DNA of 64,000 nt from Pseudomonas sp. 8Z (GTDB lineage: Bacteria > Pseudomonadota > Gammaproteobacteria > Pseudomonadales > Pseudomonadaceae). Shown here one piece after another: positions 38,524 through 50,539 of this stretch. Every line of letters starts with the position of its first letter. The stretch's first letter is position 1. The stretch is taken from NCBI RefSeq assembly GCF_902506535.1, contig NZ_LR733827.1, positions 712,805 through 776,804 of the forward strand. The letters run 5' to 3'. A program made the translations under genes and the position numbers. The notes beneath the pieces are model-generated. The model did no database searches. It saw only the letters and a list, made by a program, of their open reading frames with translations, and was not told the origin of the DNA.

Positions 38524-38663
38524 CAGACCGTGTGCAAACGTAGCGAGCGAAGGTCAAGCAAGGCAAAAAACGGCGAAAAAGCGCAGTTTACGAGTTGTAA
38601 ATGAGCATTTTGAGCCATTTTTTAACGCAGCATGGCCGAGCGCAGTAGTTTTCACACAGTCTG
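38524..38663. mobile_element. 140-bp MITE-like element with terminal inverted repeats
   Basis: The left end CAGACCGTGTGCAAAC (38524-38539) is the inverse of the right end GTTTTCACACAGTCTG (38648-38663) with two mismatches. The element is flanked on both sides by AGAT (38520-38523 and 38664-38667), a possible 4-bp target duplication. It has no coding capacity. The inside holds an A+T-rich partial palindrome. It ends 16 bases from the pdxB stop. Confidence 0.65.
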
Positions 38664-38679
38664 AGATGGCGCCCTCTGG

Positions 38680-39810
38680 CTAAAGAGCGATAGCGCCCAA
38701 GGCTCGTACCAGAGCCGCCAACGGCGCTGAATCCCCCTCAATACGCACCCGCAAGCCATCGATCTCACGGCGCATCGGGTAGTGCTTGCGCAGGCGGTCG
38801 AAGGCCGCACGGCGCGCATCGGCATCGCCCACCAGGCTGCGGCGAAAATCCGCATCGTCGCGGCGCGGGTCGTAGACCGCGCGGCACAGACTGGCCAGTG
38901 CCCAGGCCGGATCGGCGCCGCCATCCACTGTTATTTCGCTCAGCCAGGGCGCTGGCAGAAGATCATCCAGACGCACCTGCTCGGGCACACCAAGCGCCCG
39001 GCAGCAAGCCTGGTATATCTGCGCCGTACCACGCAGCTTGCCGTCCAGGCTGTAGCCGGCGATATGCGGCGTGGCCAGTTGGCACAGTGCGGCCAATTCG
39101 ACATCGGCCTGCGGCTCGCCCTCCCACACGTCCAGCACGGCCTTCAGGTCGGGGCGCTGCGGCAACAGCGCACGCAGCGCGCCGTTGTCCACCACCGCGC
39201 CACGGCTGGCGTTGATCAGCCAGGTGCCGGGCTTGAGTGCAGCCAGGCGCGCCGCATCGAACAGATGCCGTGTCGCTGCATCCAGCGGCGTATGCAGGCT
39301 GACCACATCGCACTCATTGATGATCTGTTCCAGGCTGACGAAATCGCCCGCCTCGATCGCCTGCCGTGGCGGGTCGCACACCCGTACCTGCCAACCCAAA
39401 CCACGCAGCAGTTCGACCAGACGCCCTCCGACCTGCCCGGCACCGATCACGCCATAGATACGCCCGGCCGGATCGACGCCTTCGCGCTCGGCCAGAGTCA
39501 GCACGCTACCCAACACGTAATCCACCACACCGCGCGCGTTACAGCCCGGCGCGCTGCTCCAGGCGATGCCAGCCTCGGCAAAATAATCGAGATCCAGATG
39601 ATCGGTGCCGATGGTGCAGGTGCCAACGAAGCGCACGCGGCTGCCAGCCAGCAGCGCCCGATCCACGCGGGTGACCGAGCGCACCAGCAGCAAATCGGCG
39701 TCTTTCACATCCTGCGCGCTGATGGCGCGCCCCGGCAGACGGCGGATGGTGCCGAAGCAGGCAAAGAACTCATCGAGCAGGGGAATATTTTCGTCGGCGA
39801 CTATCAGCAT
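38680..39810 (-). CDS. pdxB: 4-phosphoerythronate dehydrogenase
   Basis: 376 residues from ATG at 39810 ([20 protein letters not shown]) with GGAG 8 bases upstream. D-2-hydroxyacid dehydrogenase fold: NAD motif [16 protein letters not shown], catalytic Arg in [11 protein letters not shown], Glu in DVWEGEP and His in [12 protein letters not shown]. The C-terminal PdxB dimerisation domain (DUF3410) is present. It oxidises 4-phospho-D-erythronate in the synthesis of pyridoxal phosphate. Divergent from the MATE gene by 124 bases. Confidence 0.96.
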   Translation of the reverse strand: MLIVADENIPLLDEFFACFGTIRRLPGRAISAQDVKDADLLLVRSVTRVDRALLAGSRVRFVGTCTIGTDHLDLDYFAEAGIAWSSAPGCNARGVVDYVLGSVLTLAEREGVDPAGRIYGVIGAGQVGGRLVELLRGLGWQVRVCDPPRQAIEAGDFVSLEQIINECDVVSLHTPLDAATRHLFDAARLAALKPGTWLINASRGAVVDNGALRALLPQRPDLKAVLDVWEGEPQADVELAALCQLATPHIAGYSLDGKLRGTAQIYQACCRALGVPEQVRLDDLLPAPWLSEITVDGGADPAWALASLCRAVYDPRRDDADFRRSLVGDADARRAAFDRLRKHYPMRREIDGLRVRIEGDSAPLAALVRALGAIAL

Positions 39811-39934
39811 GAGGCAGCTCCACGGCAAGGCGCGCATTGTACGCGAGGCGCCAGACAACGTCGCATCCAGACTTTCCTGACCGAGGCGTCAAGGCGTAGA
39901 CTGCGCGGTTTCCCGCCGCCCTCGAAGACCCGAA

Positions 39935-41308
39935 ATGCCCAGCGAAAACCGCCTGGGGCGCGTACGCACGGAACTGCGTAACCTGCTCGTCCTGGCCACC
40001 CCAATCATCATTGCCCAACTGGCGCACACCGCCATGGGCTTCGTCGACACCCTGATGGCCGGGCGCGTCAGCCCGGAAGATCTGGCTGCTGTCGCCCTGG
40101 GTAACTCGGTCTGGGTGCCGGTGTTCCTGCTGATGACAGGCATCCTCCTGGCCACCACGCCCAAGGTGGCGCAGCGCTTCGGCGCCGGTGACGAAGCGGC
40201 CATCGGCCCACTGGTGCGCCAGGCATTGTGGCTAGCACTGGCCGTCGGTGGCAGCGCTGCCGTCTTGCTGTGGAACGCCGAGGTCGTCCTGCATGTGATG
40301 AATGTCGACCCAGCATTGGTCGACCCAGCCATGGGCTACCTGCGCGCCGTAGCCTGCGGCTTCCCAGCCGTGGCGCTGTATCACGTGCTGCGCTGCTGCA
40401 GCGATGGCCTCGGCCACACCCGCCCGAGCATGGTGCTGGGCATCCTCGGCCTGCTGCTGAACATCCCGGCCAACTACATCTTCATCTACGGCAAGTTCGG
40501 CCTGCCGGCCATGGGCGGCGTCGGTTGCGGCTGGGCCACGGCCCTGGTGATGATCTTCATGCTGCTCGGCATGCTGGTGTGGGTGAAGTGGGCGCCCTAC
40601 TACCGCGCCAGCGCACTGTTCGCCCGTTTCGACTGGCCACAATGGGCGGTGATCAAGCGCCTGCTAAGCATCGGCGTGCCGATTGGCGTGGCGGTGTTCG
40701 CCGAGTCGAGCATCTTCGCCGTCATCGCCCTGCTCATCGGCGGCCTCGGCGCCACCGTGGTGGCCGGGCACCAGATCGCTCTGAACTTCAGCTCCATGGT
40801 GTTCATGATCCCCTACTCGCTGGCCATGGCCGCTACCGTGCGCGTCGGCCAGGCACTGGGCCGCGGCCAGCCACGCGAGGCGCGCTTCGCCGCCGGGGTG
40901 AGCATGGGCGCAGCGTTGGGTTATGCCTGCCTGTCGGCCAGCCTGATGTTCCTGCTGCGCGAGCAAATCGCGCAGATTTACACCCCGGACAAGGCCGTGA
41001 TCGCAGTCGCCGCGACGCTGATCGTCTATTCGGCGCTGTTCCAGTTCTCCGACGCCATCCAGGTGACTGCCGCCGGCGCCCTGCGCGGCTATCAGGACAC
41101 CCGCATCACCATGCTGCTGACGCTGTTCGCTTACTGGGGCATTGGTCTGCCGGTGGGTTATGCGCTGGGGCTGTCCGAGCTGTTCGGCGAACCCAGTGGC
41201 CCGAGCGGCCTGTGGCAAGGTTTGGTGGTCGGCCTGACCTGCGCCGCCGCGATGCTCACCGTGCGCCTGGCGCGCAGCGCGCGCAAACGTATTCGCCGCG
41301 CGGCGTGA
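39935..41308 (+). CDS. MATE-family multidrug efflux transporter (NorM/PmpM type)
   Basis: 457 residues with twelve predicted membrane segments in two MatE repeats (residues ~20-180 and ~245-405). NorM-branch features: TPIIIAQLAHTAMGFVDTLM, RVSPEDLAAVALGNSVWVPV, and in the second half GHQIALNFSSMVFMIPYSLA. Such pumps export cationic drugs and dyes in exchange for H+ or Na+. It resembles P. aeruginosa PmpM (H+ coupled), but the ion and substrates cannot be read from the sequence. The next gene (DUF3080) follows after 40 bases. Confidence 0.9.
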   Translation: MPSENRLGRVRTELRNLLVLATPIIIAQLAHTAMGFVDTLMAGRVSPEDLAAVALGNSVWVPVFLLMTGILLATTPKVAQRFGAGDEAAIGPLVRQALWLALAVGGSAAVLLWNAEVVLHVMNVDPALVDPAMGYLRAVACGFPAVALYHVLRCCSDGLGHTRPSMVLGILGLLLNIPANYIFIYGKFGLPAMGGVGCGWATALVMIFMLLGMLVWVKWAPYYRASALFARFDWPQWAVIKRLLSIGVPIGVAVFAESSIFAVIALLIGGLGATVVAGHQIALNFSSMVFMIPYSLAMAATVRVGQALGRGQPREARFAAGVSMGAALGYACLSASLMFLLREQIAQIYTPDKAVIAVAATLIVYSALFQFSDAIQVTAAGALRGYQDTRITMLLTLFAYWGIGLPVGYALGLSELFGEPSGPSGLWQGLVVGLTCAAAMLTVRLARSARKRIRRAA

Positions 41309-41348
41309 GGGCTGGTTTGGAGACAATGACGGCGTCTAGACTCATGGC

Positions 41349-42407
41349 ATGACGCGCTTACTCCTACTGATCAGCCTTTGCCTGCTGGCCGCCTGCCGCC
41401 CCGGTGACGACGGCCTGGCACTGCAGCGCGACTATCTGCAGCGGCTCGACAACGCGTTAGAAACCGATGGCTTCACCGATTTCGACATCCGCAGCCTGAG
41501 CCAATACCGCCTGCCGCCACGCCGCGAACGCCTGATCGAGGTGCCCGAGCTGCGCATCAGCCTGCTCGATCTGGTCATCGATGCCCATAGCTGCCCTCGC
41601 CTGCAGCAACTGATCAGCCAACGCAACAGCAGCCTCGGCAAGCAACTGGTGCCCAGCCAACGTCTGGGCTACGAGGGCGATCTGCTGCGCGCCATCGACG
41701 ACTGCCTGCCCGCGCTGCCGCCCGACACGGCGCTCCGCAACACCTTGCAGCAACTGGCGAGCGAAAAGCGCCAGCAATTACCGGCCGTTTTCTGGAATGC
41801 GCTCAATGGCAGCCAGGAGTTCGAGCGCTACCTGCGCTTTGCCGAACAGGCCCTGGCCGTCACGCCAAGCGAAGACAGCGCCGCACTCGACGCCCTGGAG
41901 CAACTGGCGCGCATCGGCGCCGCGCTGCCCGAGCACCAGCCACCCGAGGCTGCTGAGCTGGAGCCCTGGTTCTTCGCCCTCTATGCCAGCGACCAGGGCG
42001 GCCAATTGATCACCAGCCTGGCCAGCCTGCGCCACAACCTCGACAACGGCAGCGAGCTGCTGGAGCAACGCCAATCGCGCCGACCGATCTGCCCGCAAGG
42101 GCGGCCAACCCCGCGCGGCCGTATCCTGCAGAACATCTTCGTCAAGTTCTACGCTGGCGGCCTGCAGCCCTACCTGGCGCAGGTCGATCAGCGCGGCCAG
42201 CGCTGGCAGGCGGCGCTGCAGCACCTGCAAGCCGTGGACGGTATCCCGCCGACCACCCGCGCTTATCTGGAGCGCCTGGTGGGCGATCAGGATTCGTTAT
42301 GGCAGGATTTCCGCGCTGCCACCGCAAGGCACGTCAAGGCCTGGCAGACGCTGCTCAATAGCTGCGGTCTGGCGCCGGGGCAGGCAGGATGGAACAGCGA
42401 ACCGTAG
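41349..42407 (+). CDS. DUF3080 lipoprotein
   Basis: 352 residues. Signal peptide with lipobox LLAAC (Cys16) and Arg-Pro after the cysteine, so an outer-membrane or periplasm-facing lipoprotein. The rest is helical with LRISLLDLVIDAHSCPRLQQ, AVFWNALNGSQEFERYLRF and LQNIFVKFYAGGLQPYLAQV, typical of DUF3080. The function is unknown. Same direction as the MATE gene, possibly cotranscribed. The stop is inside the first bases of a REP palindrome (42404-42472). Confidence 0.87.
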   Translation: MTRLLLLISLCLLAACRPGDDGLALQRDYLQRLDNALETDGFTDFDIRSLSQYRLPPRRERLIEVPELRISLLDLVIDAHSCPRLQQLISQRNSSLGKQLVPSQRLGYEGDLLRAIDDCLPALPPDTALRNTLQQLASEKRQQLPAVFWNALNGSQEFERYLRFAEQALAVTPSEDSAALDALEQLARIGAALPEHQPPEAAELEPWFFALYASDQGGQLITSLASLRHNLDNGSELLEQRQSRRPICPQGRPTPRGRILQNIFVKFYAGGLQPYLAQVDQRGQRWQAALQHLQAVDGIPPTTRAYLERLVGDQDSLWQDFRAATARHVKAWQTLLNSCGLAPGQAGWNSEP

Positions 42408-42472
42408 GGCCGGTGCAACCCGCCATCGCAACCAACGACATCCGTTATTTGGCGGGTTGCACCCGCCCTACG
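42404..42472. repeat. REP-type inverted pair
   Basis: CGTAGGGCCGGTGCAACCCG and, inverted, CGGGTTGCACCCGCCCTACG form a long imperfect hairpin between the convergent DUF3080 and tusA genes; same unit as at 3499-3668. Confidence 0.75.
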
Positions 42473-42506
42473 AAAGCCGACGAAGCGCACAGCCCACCAG
42501 GGCCGC

Positions 42507-42758
42507 CTAATCCGCCTTCTTGCGAATCCAGTACAGGTAGCTGCCATCTTCCTCGGCCTGGCCAATCAGCTCATGGCCGAGAAAGACGCAGAACTTGGGG
42601 ATGTCGCGACGGGTCGAGGGATCGGTGGCAATCACCTTGAGTAGCCCACCTGGGGAAAGGTCACGCACCTTGTTGTGCAGCATCATCACCGGCTCAGGGC
42701 AATTCAGGCCGCTGGCGTCGAGCAGGTCATCGTGATTGAGGGTCAGGGCTTCGGACAT
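42507..42758 (-). CDS. tusA: Sulfur carrier protein TusA
   Basis: 83 residues from ATG at 42758 with GGAG 8 bases upstream. The core [20 protein letters not shown] holds the CPxP sulfur-carrying cysteine (Cys20); [17 protein letters not shown] follows. It relays sulfur from IscS to tRNA 2-thiouridine synthesis. It is 71 bases downstream of rlmM in the same direction. Confidence 0.95.
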   Translation of the reverse strand: MSEALTLNHDDLLDASGLNCPEPVMMLHNKVRDLSPGGLLKVIATDPSTRRDIPKFCVFLGHELIGQAEEDGSYLYWIRKKAD

Positions 42759-42829
42759 AAAGGGCTCCACAAACAGGCGCGCATTGTCGCGCAAAGGCAG
42801 CCCAGCGACCACCTCGCGCGCCAGCCATC

Positions 42830-43885
42830 TCACTTACCGAGTCGGCGCAAATGGCAGGTGACTTCTTCACGGTCGTGATAGAGCTGCTTGCAGCCGATGC
42901 TGACCTTCATGCCGCGCTCTGCCAGCCCCGCCTCGACGCGGTCAAGCAGGCGCCGCACCTCAGCGTAGCGCTGCTTCATCGGCAGTTTGAGATTGACCAC
43001 CGCCTCACGGCACAATCCCTCACCCAGCCAGGCCTCCATCATCGCCGCCGTACGCGCCGGCTTCTCGACGATATCGCAGACCATCCAGTGCACCGGATGG
43101 CGCGGGCGGAAGGTAAAACCATCGGCGCGCTGGTGCACCACGAAACCCGAATACATCAGGCTCTCGGCCATCGGCCCGTTGTCCACGGCGGTCACACGGA
43201 TTTCCCGGTTGACCAGTTGCCAGGTCCAACCGCCAGGCGCTGCACCCAAATCTACGGCGGTCATACCCGGCGCCAGACGCTGATCCCACTGCTCACGCGG
43301 GATGAAATGATGCCAGGCCTCCTCCAGCTTGAGCGTCGAGCGGCTCGGTGCCTCGCGCGGGAACTTCAGGCGCGCAATGCCCATCGGCCACATCGCCAGG
43401 TTGTCGGCCTCAGCGATGCCGGCAAACACCTCGCGACCACTCTTGAAGGTCAGCAGCAGGCGCGGCTTCTTCGCATCCTCCACCAGCTTGCCAGCCTTGA
43501 GCAGCGCCTTGCGCAGCGGTGCCTCGAACTTCTTGCAGAAGGTCGACAGCTCCTTGCCTTCGTTGGTGTCGAGCACTTCCAGCCACAAACTGCCGCACAC
43601 CGGGTAATCGGCCAGGGCCTCAAGCAACACGCTGATGCGATCGCTCTCCGGCAGGCTGACGAACGCACCGCGCGCCCACTGGCGGGGGAAGATCAAGCGG
43701 TTGAAGCGGGTCTGGCGCATCAGGCGCTCGGCACCCTCGGCCTCGCTGCAAACGAACTCGGCGCAAGCGCTGCCGGGCTTGCTCTTAGGGTAGCCAGGCA
43801 CCTCAAGCTGCGCGGCGATGTCGGCCATCTCGGCGCACACCTCACCCTCGAAACCGGGGCGGCAATGTAAAAACAGGGTATTCAT
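42830..43885 (-). CDS. rlmM: 23S rRNA (cytidine-2498-2'-O)-methyltransferase
   Basis: 351 residues from ATG at 43885 ([20 protein letters not shown]). An N-terminal ferredoxin-like and THUMP domain (1-170) precedes the Rossmann methyltransferase with SAM motif [14 protein letters not shown] and the K-D-K-E type residues Lys in FIPRE region, Asp in [10 protein letters not shown] and Lys in [10 protein letters not shown]. It methylates C2498 of 23S rRNA. Probably cotranscribed with tusA. Confidence 0.94.
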   Translation of the reverse strand: MNTLFLHCRPGFEGEVCAEMADIAAQLEVPGYPKSKPGSACAEFVCSEAEGAERLMRQTRFNRLIFPRQWARGAFVSLPESDRISVLLEALADYPVCGSLWLEVLDTNEGKELSTFCKKFEAPLRKALLKAGKLVEDAKKPRLLLTFKSGREVFAGIAEADNLAMWPMGIARLKFPREAPSRSTLKLEEAWHHFIPREQWDQRLAPGMTAVDLGAAPGGWTWQLVNREIRVTAVDNGPMAESLMYSGFVVHQRADGFTFRPRHPVHWMVCDIVEKPARTAAMMEAWLGEGLCREAVVNLKLPMKQRYAEVRRLLDRVEAGLAERGMKVSIGCKQLYHDREEVTCHLRRLGK

Positions 43886-44100
43886 CGAACGGACTCCTTG
43901 GGTCGGCCATGATACCCGAGGCGGGAACCTAGAGCCCGCCAACCTGTCCAGCTACTGTGTGCCGAGTGTTTTGCGCAGCCAGGCTGCCCTGACTCGGCGC
44001 CTACGCACATTAAAGGATCAGGTTCGCAGAACTCGCCAAGCCGGACTAGCTTGAAAGTCTGCAGCCACCGACCACGGCCCGAACCGTGCGGGCCTAACAG

Positions 44101-44156
44101 GCCGTTGAACACCTAGACGAGGCAGGCAAAACAAAGCCGAGGTCGTTTTCAACGGC
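44101..44156. repeat. Inverted repeat upstream of acnA
   Basis: GCCGTTGAA (44101-44109) and TTCAACGGC (44148-44156) are perfect 9-bp arms around 38 bases, ending 19 bases before the acnA start. The rest of the 290-base gap 43886-44100 shows no gene. It may be a small mobile repeat or a transcript hairpin. Confidence 0.5.
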
Positions 44157-44175
44157 ATGCTCAAGGAGACGTGCA

Positions 44176-46917
<2,742 letters not shown>

Positions 46918-46924
46918 TGCATGC

Positions 46925-46950
46925 GCCCCAACCGCTATAGCGGTTGGGGC
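46925..46950 (+). terminator. Palindromic hairpin after acnA
   Basis: GCCCCAACCGCTA and its perfect complement form a 26-base palindrome, 8 bases past the acnA stop. No T run follows, so termination may need Rho or the hairpin may protect the 3' end. Confidence 0.6.
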
Positions 46951-47102
46951 GTACAGCCCAGTGCCGCACCGATGGCAAATTTCGCGACAGAAATGTGACG
47001 CCATTCAAAAAGCGATTACACTCGGCAAATACGGATCCTGCCCTCAACTTCGCTGCTCGTCGGCCGATTAAAGAGGGGCATAACAATGACGGACACTTTG
47101 CC

Positions 47103-48668
47103 ATGCGTAACAACCAGCCGGTCACACAACGCGAGAAGACCTTCCCCGCCCAGCAACGTCTGATCTCCACCACAGACCTCAAAGGGCAGATCACCTACTG
47201 CAACGATGCCTTCATCGACATCAGTGGCTTCACCCGCGAGGAACTGATCCGCGCCCCGCACAATCTCGTCCGTCACCCCGACGTACCACCAGCCGTGTTC
47301 GACCACATGTGGACGACCCTGAAAAAGGGCCGCCCCTGGATGGGCATTGTCAAGAACCGCTGCAAGAACGGCGACCACTACTGGGTCAACGCCTACGTCA
47401 CCCCCATCACCGAAAACAACCAAGTCGTCGGCTACGAATCCGTGCGCGTCAAACCGACCGCCGAACAAGTGCGCCGCGCCGAGGCCCTGTACAAGCGGAT
47501 CAACAACGGCAAATCCGCAGTACCGGCCAGCAACCAGTGGCTCCCCGTGGTACAGGCCTGGATGCCCTTCATCCTGGTCAGCCAGATCGGCTTCCTGATC
47601 GGTCACTGGATGGGCAGCAACTGGGGCTTCATCCTTGCGGCCTGCCTGTCCGTGCCACTCGGCCTGGCAGGTATCGCCTGGCAGACCCGAGGCATCAAGC
47701 GCCTACTGCGCATCGCCGACCAGGTGACCTCCGACCCACTGATCGCACAGATGTACACCGACAGCCGCGGCTCCGAAGCGCGCCTGGAAATGGCCATGCT
47801 CAGCCAGGACGCCCGCCTGAAAACCTGCCTGACCCGCCTGCAAGACACCGCCGAACAACTTACCCGCCAAGCCAGCGAAGCCGACAAACTGGCGCACAAC
47901 AGCTCCGCCGGCCTCGAACGCCAACGCAGCGAAACCGAACAGGTCGCCACCGCCGTCAATGAAATGGCCGCCACCACACTGGAAGTGGCCAGCAACGTCG
48001 CCCGCACCGCCATCGCCACCCAAGAAGCCAACCGCCTGACCGGCGAAGGCCGCTCCATCGCCACAGAAACCCGCGAAGCCATCCAACGCCTGTCGCAATC
48101 GGTAGGCGACACCGGCGAAACCGTGACCCGCCTGGCTCAGGACAGCAACGAAATCGGCGGCGTGGTTGACGTCATCAAAGGCATCGCTGACCAAACCAAC
48201 CTACTCGCCCTCAACGCCGCCATCGAAGCCGCTCGCGCTGGCGAAATGGGCCGTGGCTTCGCCGTAGTAGCCGACGAAGTTCGCTCGCTGGCCCAACGCA
48301 CCGCCGAATCCACCGAACAAATCCACAGCCTGATCGCCAAACTGCAGCGCACCGCAGAAGAAGCCGTGATGACCATGGACATTGGCCGCAAACAGGCCGA
48401 CGAAGGTGTCGAACGCGTACTGCAGGCCGACCAAGCCCTGGCAGGCATCAGCGATGCCGTGGCCAACATCACCGACATGACCAACCAGATCGCCGCCGCC
48501 GCCGAAGAACAAAGCGCCGTGGCGGATGAAATCAACCAAAACATCACCACCATCGCCCAACTAGCCGACCAAACCGCCGACGAAGCGCAGAACACAGCCA
48601 AACTCAGCCAAGCCCTCACCGGCACCGCGCAAGGGCAGTACGCGCTGGTTGAACGCTTCAACCGCTAA
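47103..48668 (+). CDS. aer: Aerotaxis receptor Aer
   Basis: 521 residues from ATG at 47103. The N-terminal PAS domain that binds FAD (residues ~15-125; [48 protein letters not shown]) is followed by two close membrane segments (~145-190), a HAMP-like region and the methyl-accepting signalling domain with the conserved hairpin tip ([40 protein letters not shown]). Aer senses the redox state of the respiratory chain and steers cells to oxygen. It sits after acnA as in P. aeruginosa (PA1561-PA1562). A hairpin that is also one end repeat of the island follows. Confidence 0.93.
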   Translation: MRNNQPVTQREKTFPAQQRLISTTDLKGQITYCNDAFIDISGFTREELIRAPHNLVRHPDVPPAVFDHMWTTLKKGRPWMGIVKNRCKNGDHYWVNAYVTPITENNQVVGYESVRVKPTAEQVRRAEALYKRINNGKSAVPASNQWLPVVQAWMPFILVSQIGFLIGHWMGSNWGFILAACLSVPLGLAGIAWQTRGIKRLLRIADQVTSDPLIAQMYTDSRGSEARLEMAMLSQDARLKTCLTRLQDTAEQLTRQASEADKLAHNSSAGLERQRSETEQVATAVNEMAATTLEVASNVARTAIATQEANRLTGEGRSIATETREAIQRLSQSVGDTGETVTRLAQDSNEIGGVVDVIKGIADQTNLLALNAAIEAARAGEMGRGFAVVADEVRSLAQRTAESTEQIHSLIAKLQRTAEEAVMTMDIGRKQADEGVERVLQADQALAGISDAVANITDMTNQIAAAAEEQSAVADEINQNITTIAQLADQTADEAQNTAKLSQALTGTAQGQYALVERFNR

Positions 48669-48678
48669 AAGCCAGAAC

Positions 48679-48717
48679 GCAAAAAGCCCTGAAAACTTGT
48701 TAGCTTTCAGGGCTTTA
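48679..48717. repeat. Left direct repeat of the genomic island (attL-like)
   Basis: A 39-base sequence beginning GCAAAAAGCCCTGAAAAC is repeated at 53827-53865 with one mismatch. It is itself a hairpin (AAAGCCCTGAAA with TTTCAGGGCTTT) and terminates aer and the tRNA-Ser transcript. The next 60 bases (48718-48780) show a decayed likeness to the 3' half of tRNA-Ser, as expected at an old tRNA attachment site. Confidence 0.8.
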
Positions 48718-48857
48718 CGCATCGACAAAGCAGCGACAAAGAAGAAACTTGAAACCGTTTCAGTAGCGTGTAAATACGTGCCAAACCCGCTCAATACGGG
48801 CTTTTCGTCCTTTTCATAGGCCCAATCCGTCGCTATACGGCCCTATGATTTCGACAC

Positions 48858-49255
48858 TCAACCTGCACGCAGCTCGTTGATCAACTCCGGGTGCCGACCC
48901 AATATCTTGAACAACTGCACCAGAGGTTGCGGTGCTTCTGTACCTCGCTCGTAGCGAGAAAACGCATTCAGCCCACCACCGAACAGCTCCGCCGCTTCAC
49001 GCTGACTCAACCGCAACTGCTTACGCACGCTGCGAATCAGCTCCTGATTGCCGTCCTGCGCGTTCACCTGCTGGCGAAACTCGCTCATGGCACGCATAAC
49101 GCGCTCACTCTCAGCCGGCCCAGTCAGGGACTCACCACAGGCATCGCACCAGTCAGCCGTTACTGCAGTAATTTGGGTGGCCTGCCCCTGTAGGTGAAGG
49201 GCATATCGCGGCTGTCGTGAACCAGTTCCGCCCCGCCGCATACTGGACATTTCAT
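48858..49255 (-). pseudogene. mqsA: Antitoxin MqsA, frameshifted
   Basis: The gene starts at ATG 49255 as MKCPVCGGAELVHDSRDMPF-TYRG, with the first zinc CxxC, then loses frame at a run of four C on the plus strand (49185-49188). In the next frame it continues QATQITAVTADWCDACGE (second CxxC) and the HTH (RKQLRLSQREAAELFGGGLN, AFSRYERGT). One extra base in that run would give 132 residues, the normal MqsA size. MqsA neutralises MqsR and represses the operon. Either the gene is broken or the base is missing from the assembly. GGAG is present before the ATG. Confidence 0.88.
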
Positions 49256-49257
49256 GG

Positions 49258-49553
49258 TCACTTCTCCTTAAAGGAAACGATCAGCAGATCGGCCACCAGC
49301 GTGAACTTCAGGTAGACCTGCCCGAATTCGGTATCGGGTCGGTAAACGTCCTGCCAGGTAGTATGATCCGCATAGGTTGTCATGCTCTTGAAAAGTCGCG
49401 ACTGCTCAGGGCACTGATGACGGCCAGCATGTCAGCCATCTCCATACCCAGCTCAGCGCCTCCTTCCAAGGCTACGCGGGTGAAGCGATAACGCGGGTCG
49501 GCTACGGCCTGCTTCACCCGCTCAAGCTTGAAATGGGGTTTGCGCTTTTCCAT
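49258..49553 (-). pseudogene. mqsR: mRNA interferase toxin MqsR, frameshifted
   Basis: From ATG at 49553 it reads MEKRKPHFKLERVKQAVADP and on to ISALSSRDF, then meets TGA because a run of T has four bases (49391-49394 on the plus strand, AAAA). In the next frame the protein continues FKSMTTYADHTTWQDVYRPD and ends LLIVSFKEK, an excellent match to the end of MqsR. One more base would give 98 residues, exactly the E. coli size. MqsR cleaves mRNA at GCU. The order toxin-antitoxin, 2 bases apart, is that of E. coli mqsRA. Confidence 0.88.
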
Positions 49554-49565
49554 GCCGCATAAAAC

Positions 49566-49578
49566 AACCTTTTAGGTT
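49566..49578. promoter_or_regulatory. MqsA operator upstream of mqsR
   Basis: AACCT-TTT-AGGTT is a perfect match to the MqsA palindrome AACCT(N2-4)AGGTT and lies 13 bases before the mqsR start, between mqsR and the divergent small frame at 49600. Confidence 0.85.
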
Positions 49579-49599
49579 AATTTTTTCAAGGAAGCGTCC

Positions 49600-49752
49600 A
49601 TGCCAGACGACAGCCGTACACGATTGCGCAACGAACTGCTTGCCGGTGCCGCGTCCAAACCTGCAAAACCTGCTGATCGCCAATACTTTGCTCACCTCCG
49701 CAGTCGCATTGAAACGTACCAACTGCAGTCTAAGACTATTTCCGAACGGTGA
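49600..49752 (+). CDS. 50-residue ParD-like antitoxin fragment
   Basis: From ATG at 49600 with AAGGAAG 5 bases upstream, the frame reads MPDDSRTRLRNELLAGAASK and later ADRQYFAHLRSRIETYQ. This resembles the C-terminal toxin-binding part of ParD-type antitoxins (LLxxGxxSxxA, then YFxxLRxRI). The ribbon-helix-helix domain is missing and no toxin follows. It might be a relic or a short anti-toxin peptide. It lies divergent from mqsR, next to the MqsA operator. Confidence 0.45.
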   Translation: MPDDSRTRLRNELLAGAASKPAKPADRQYFAHLRSRIETYQLQSKTISER

Positions 49753-49888
49753 AGCACTCCTCGCGTTTCCTCCAAGTGCCATCAAAGCCTAGATTTTCTA
49801 ACGTCATCTTGACATCATTGCGTGCATCTCTCACGAGACTTAGCTAAATAACGCCTAACTTGCATCAATAGAAAAACTGGAGATTTAA

Positions 49889-50383
49889 TTGAAAATCAAG
49901 GGAATTGTTTCCGCACTGTCTCTCTTTGCAGTAGCCGCAGGCTGCTCTAGCGAGCCATCCCAGCATTATGTTTATAATCAAAATATTCTGGGGCCGTGGG
50001 ACTGTAACTACAGTTTTAAAGACGACGACTTTGCAGCAAGCATCAGCTCGACTGACACCTATATTCGTAACGGCGCGTCCAATTCATTCGGCATCATGAA
50101 AATTCGCTACACAAGCGATACGCCAGAAGTCGAATACTCTTTAGCAGGTACTGCCACTTGGAAAATTCAAGGCAAGTACTTAATTCAGACCATGACAGAT
50201 ATAAAGATCGTCAATATATCTCACCCTAAAGTTGACGAAATTTTCAATTTACAGGAAATGTTCCCAACAAATGTCAGTGAATCGTCTGAGATTCTTAAAC
50301 TGACAGCCACTGAACTTGTAATAGATAGTGAGTCTGGCACGGGGCTCTACACCTGCTCTAAAATAAACAAGCCGAAAGCCTAA
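49889..50383 (+). CDS. Predicted lipoprotein of unknown function
   Basis: 164 residues from TTG at 49889 with GGAG 6 bases upstream (the first ATG would remove the signal peptide). Lys-rich N-terminus, hydrophobic core and lipobox AAGC give a lipoprotein with Cys19 and serines after it. The body is beta-rich (GPWDCNYSFKDDDFAASISS; SLAGTATWKIQGKYLIQTMT; KLTATELVIDSESGTGLYTC), like a small lipocalin-type or META-like barrel; this is a guess. A second cysteine pair could form a disulfide. A+T-rich DNA, island gene. I do not recognise the family. Confidence 0.7.
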   Translation: MKIKGIVSALSLFAVAAGCSSEPSQHYVYNQNILGPWDCNYSFKDDDFAASISSTDTYIRNGASNSFGIMKIRYTSDTPEVEYSLAGTATWKIQGKYLIQTMTDIKIVNISHPKVDEIFNLQEMFPTNVSESSEILKLTATELVIDSESGTGLYTCSKINKPKA

Positions 50384-50539
50384 CCATCCACCACAAAGCC
50401 CCTTCTCTAGCTAGGGGCTTTACTGATCACCCCATTGGATTAAAACTGCCCACCGCAGAGCAATAGCGCGTTTTCATGCAGCACCGCAACCTATTTCGGC
50501 ACTGCTAGCCGATGGTCAATACCAGAAACAGACTTCTGC

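Noticed and set aside
49522..49785. 87-codon minus-strand frame across the MqsA operator
   Set aside because: It covers the mqsR start and the operator and has no likeness to known proteins; the mqsR and ParD-like readings explain the region better.
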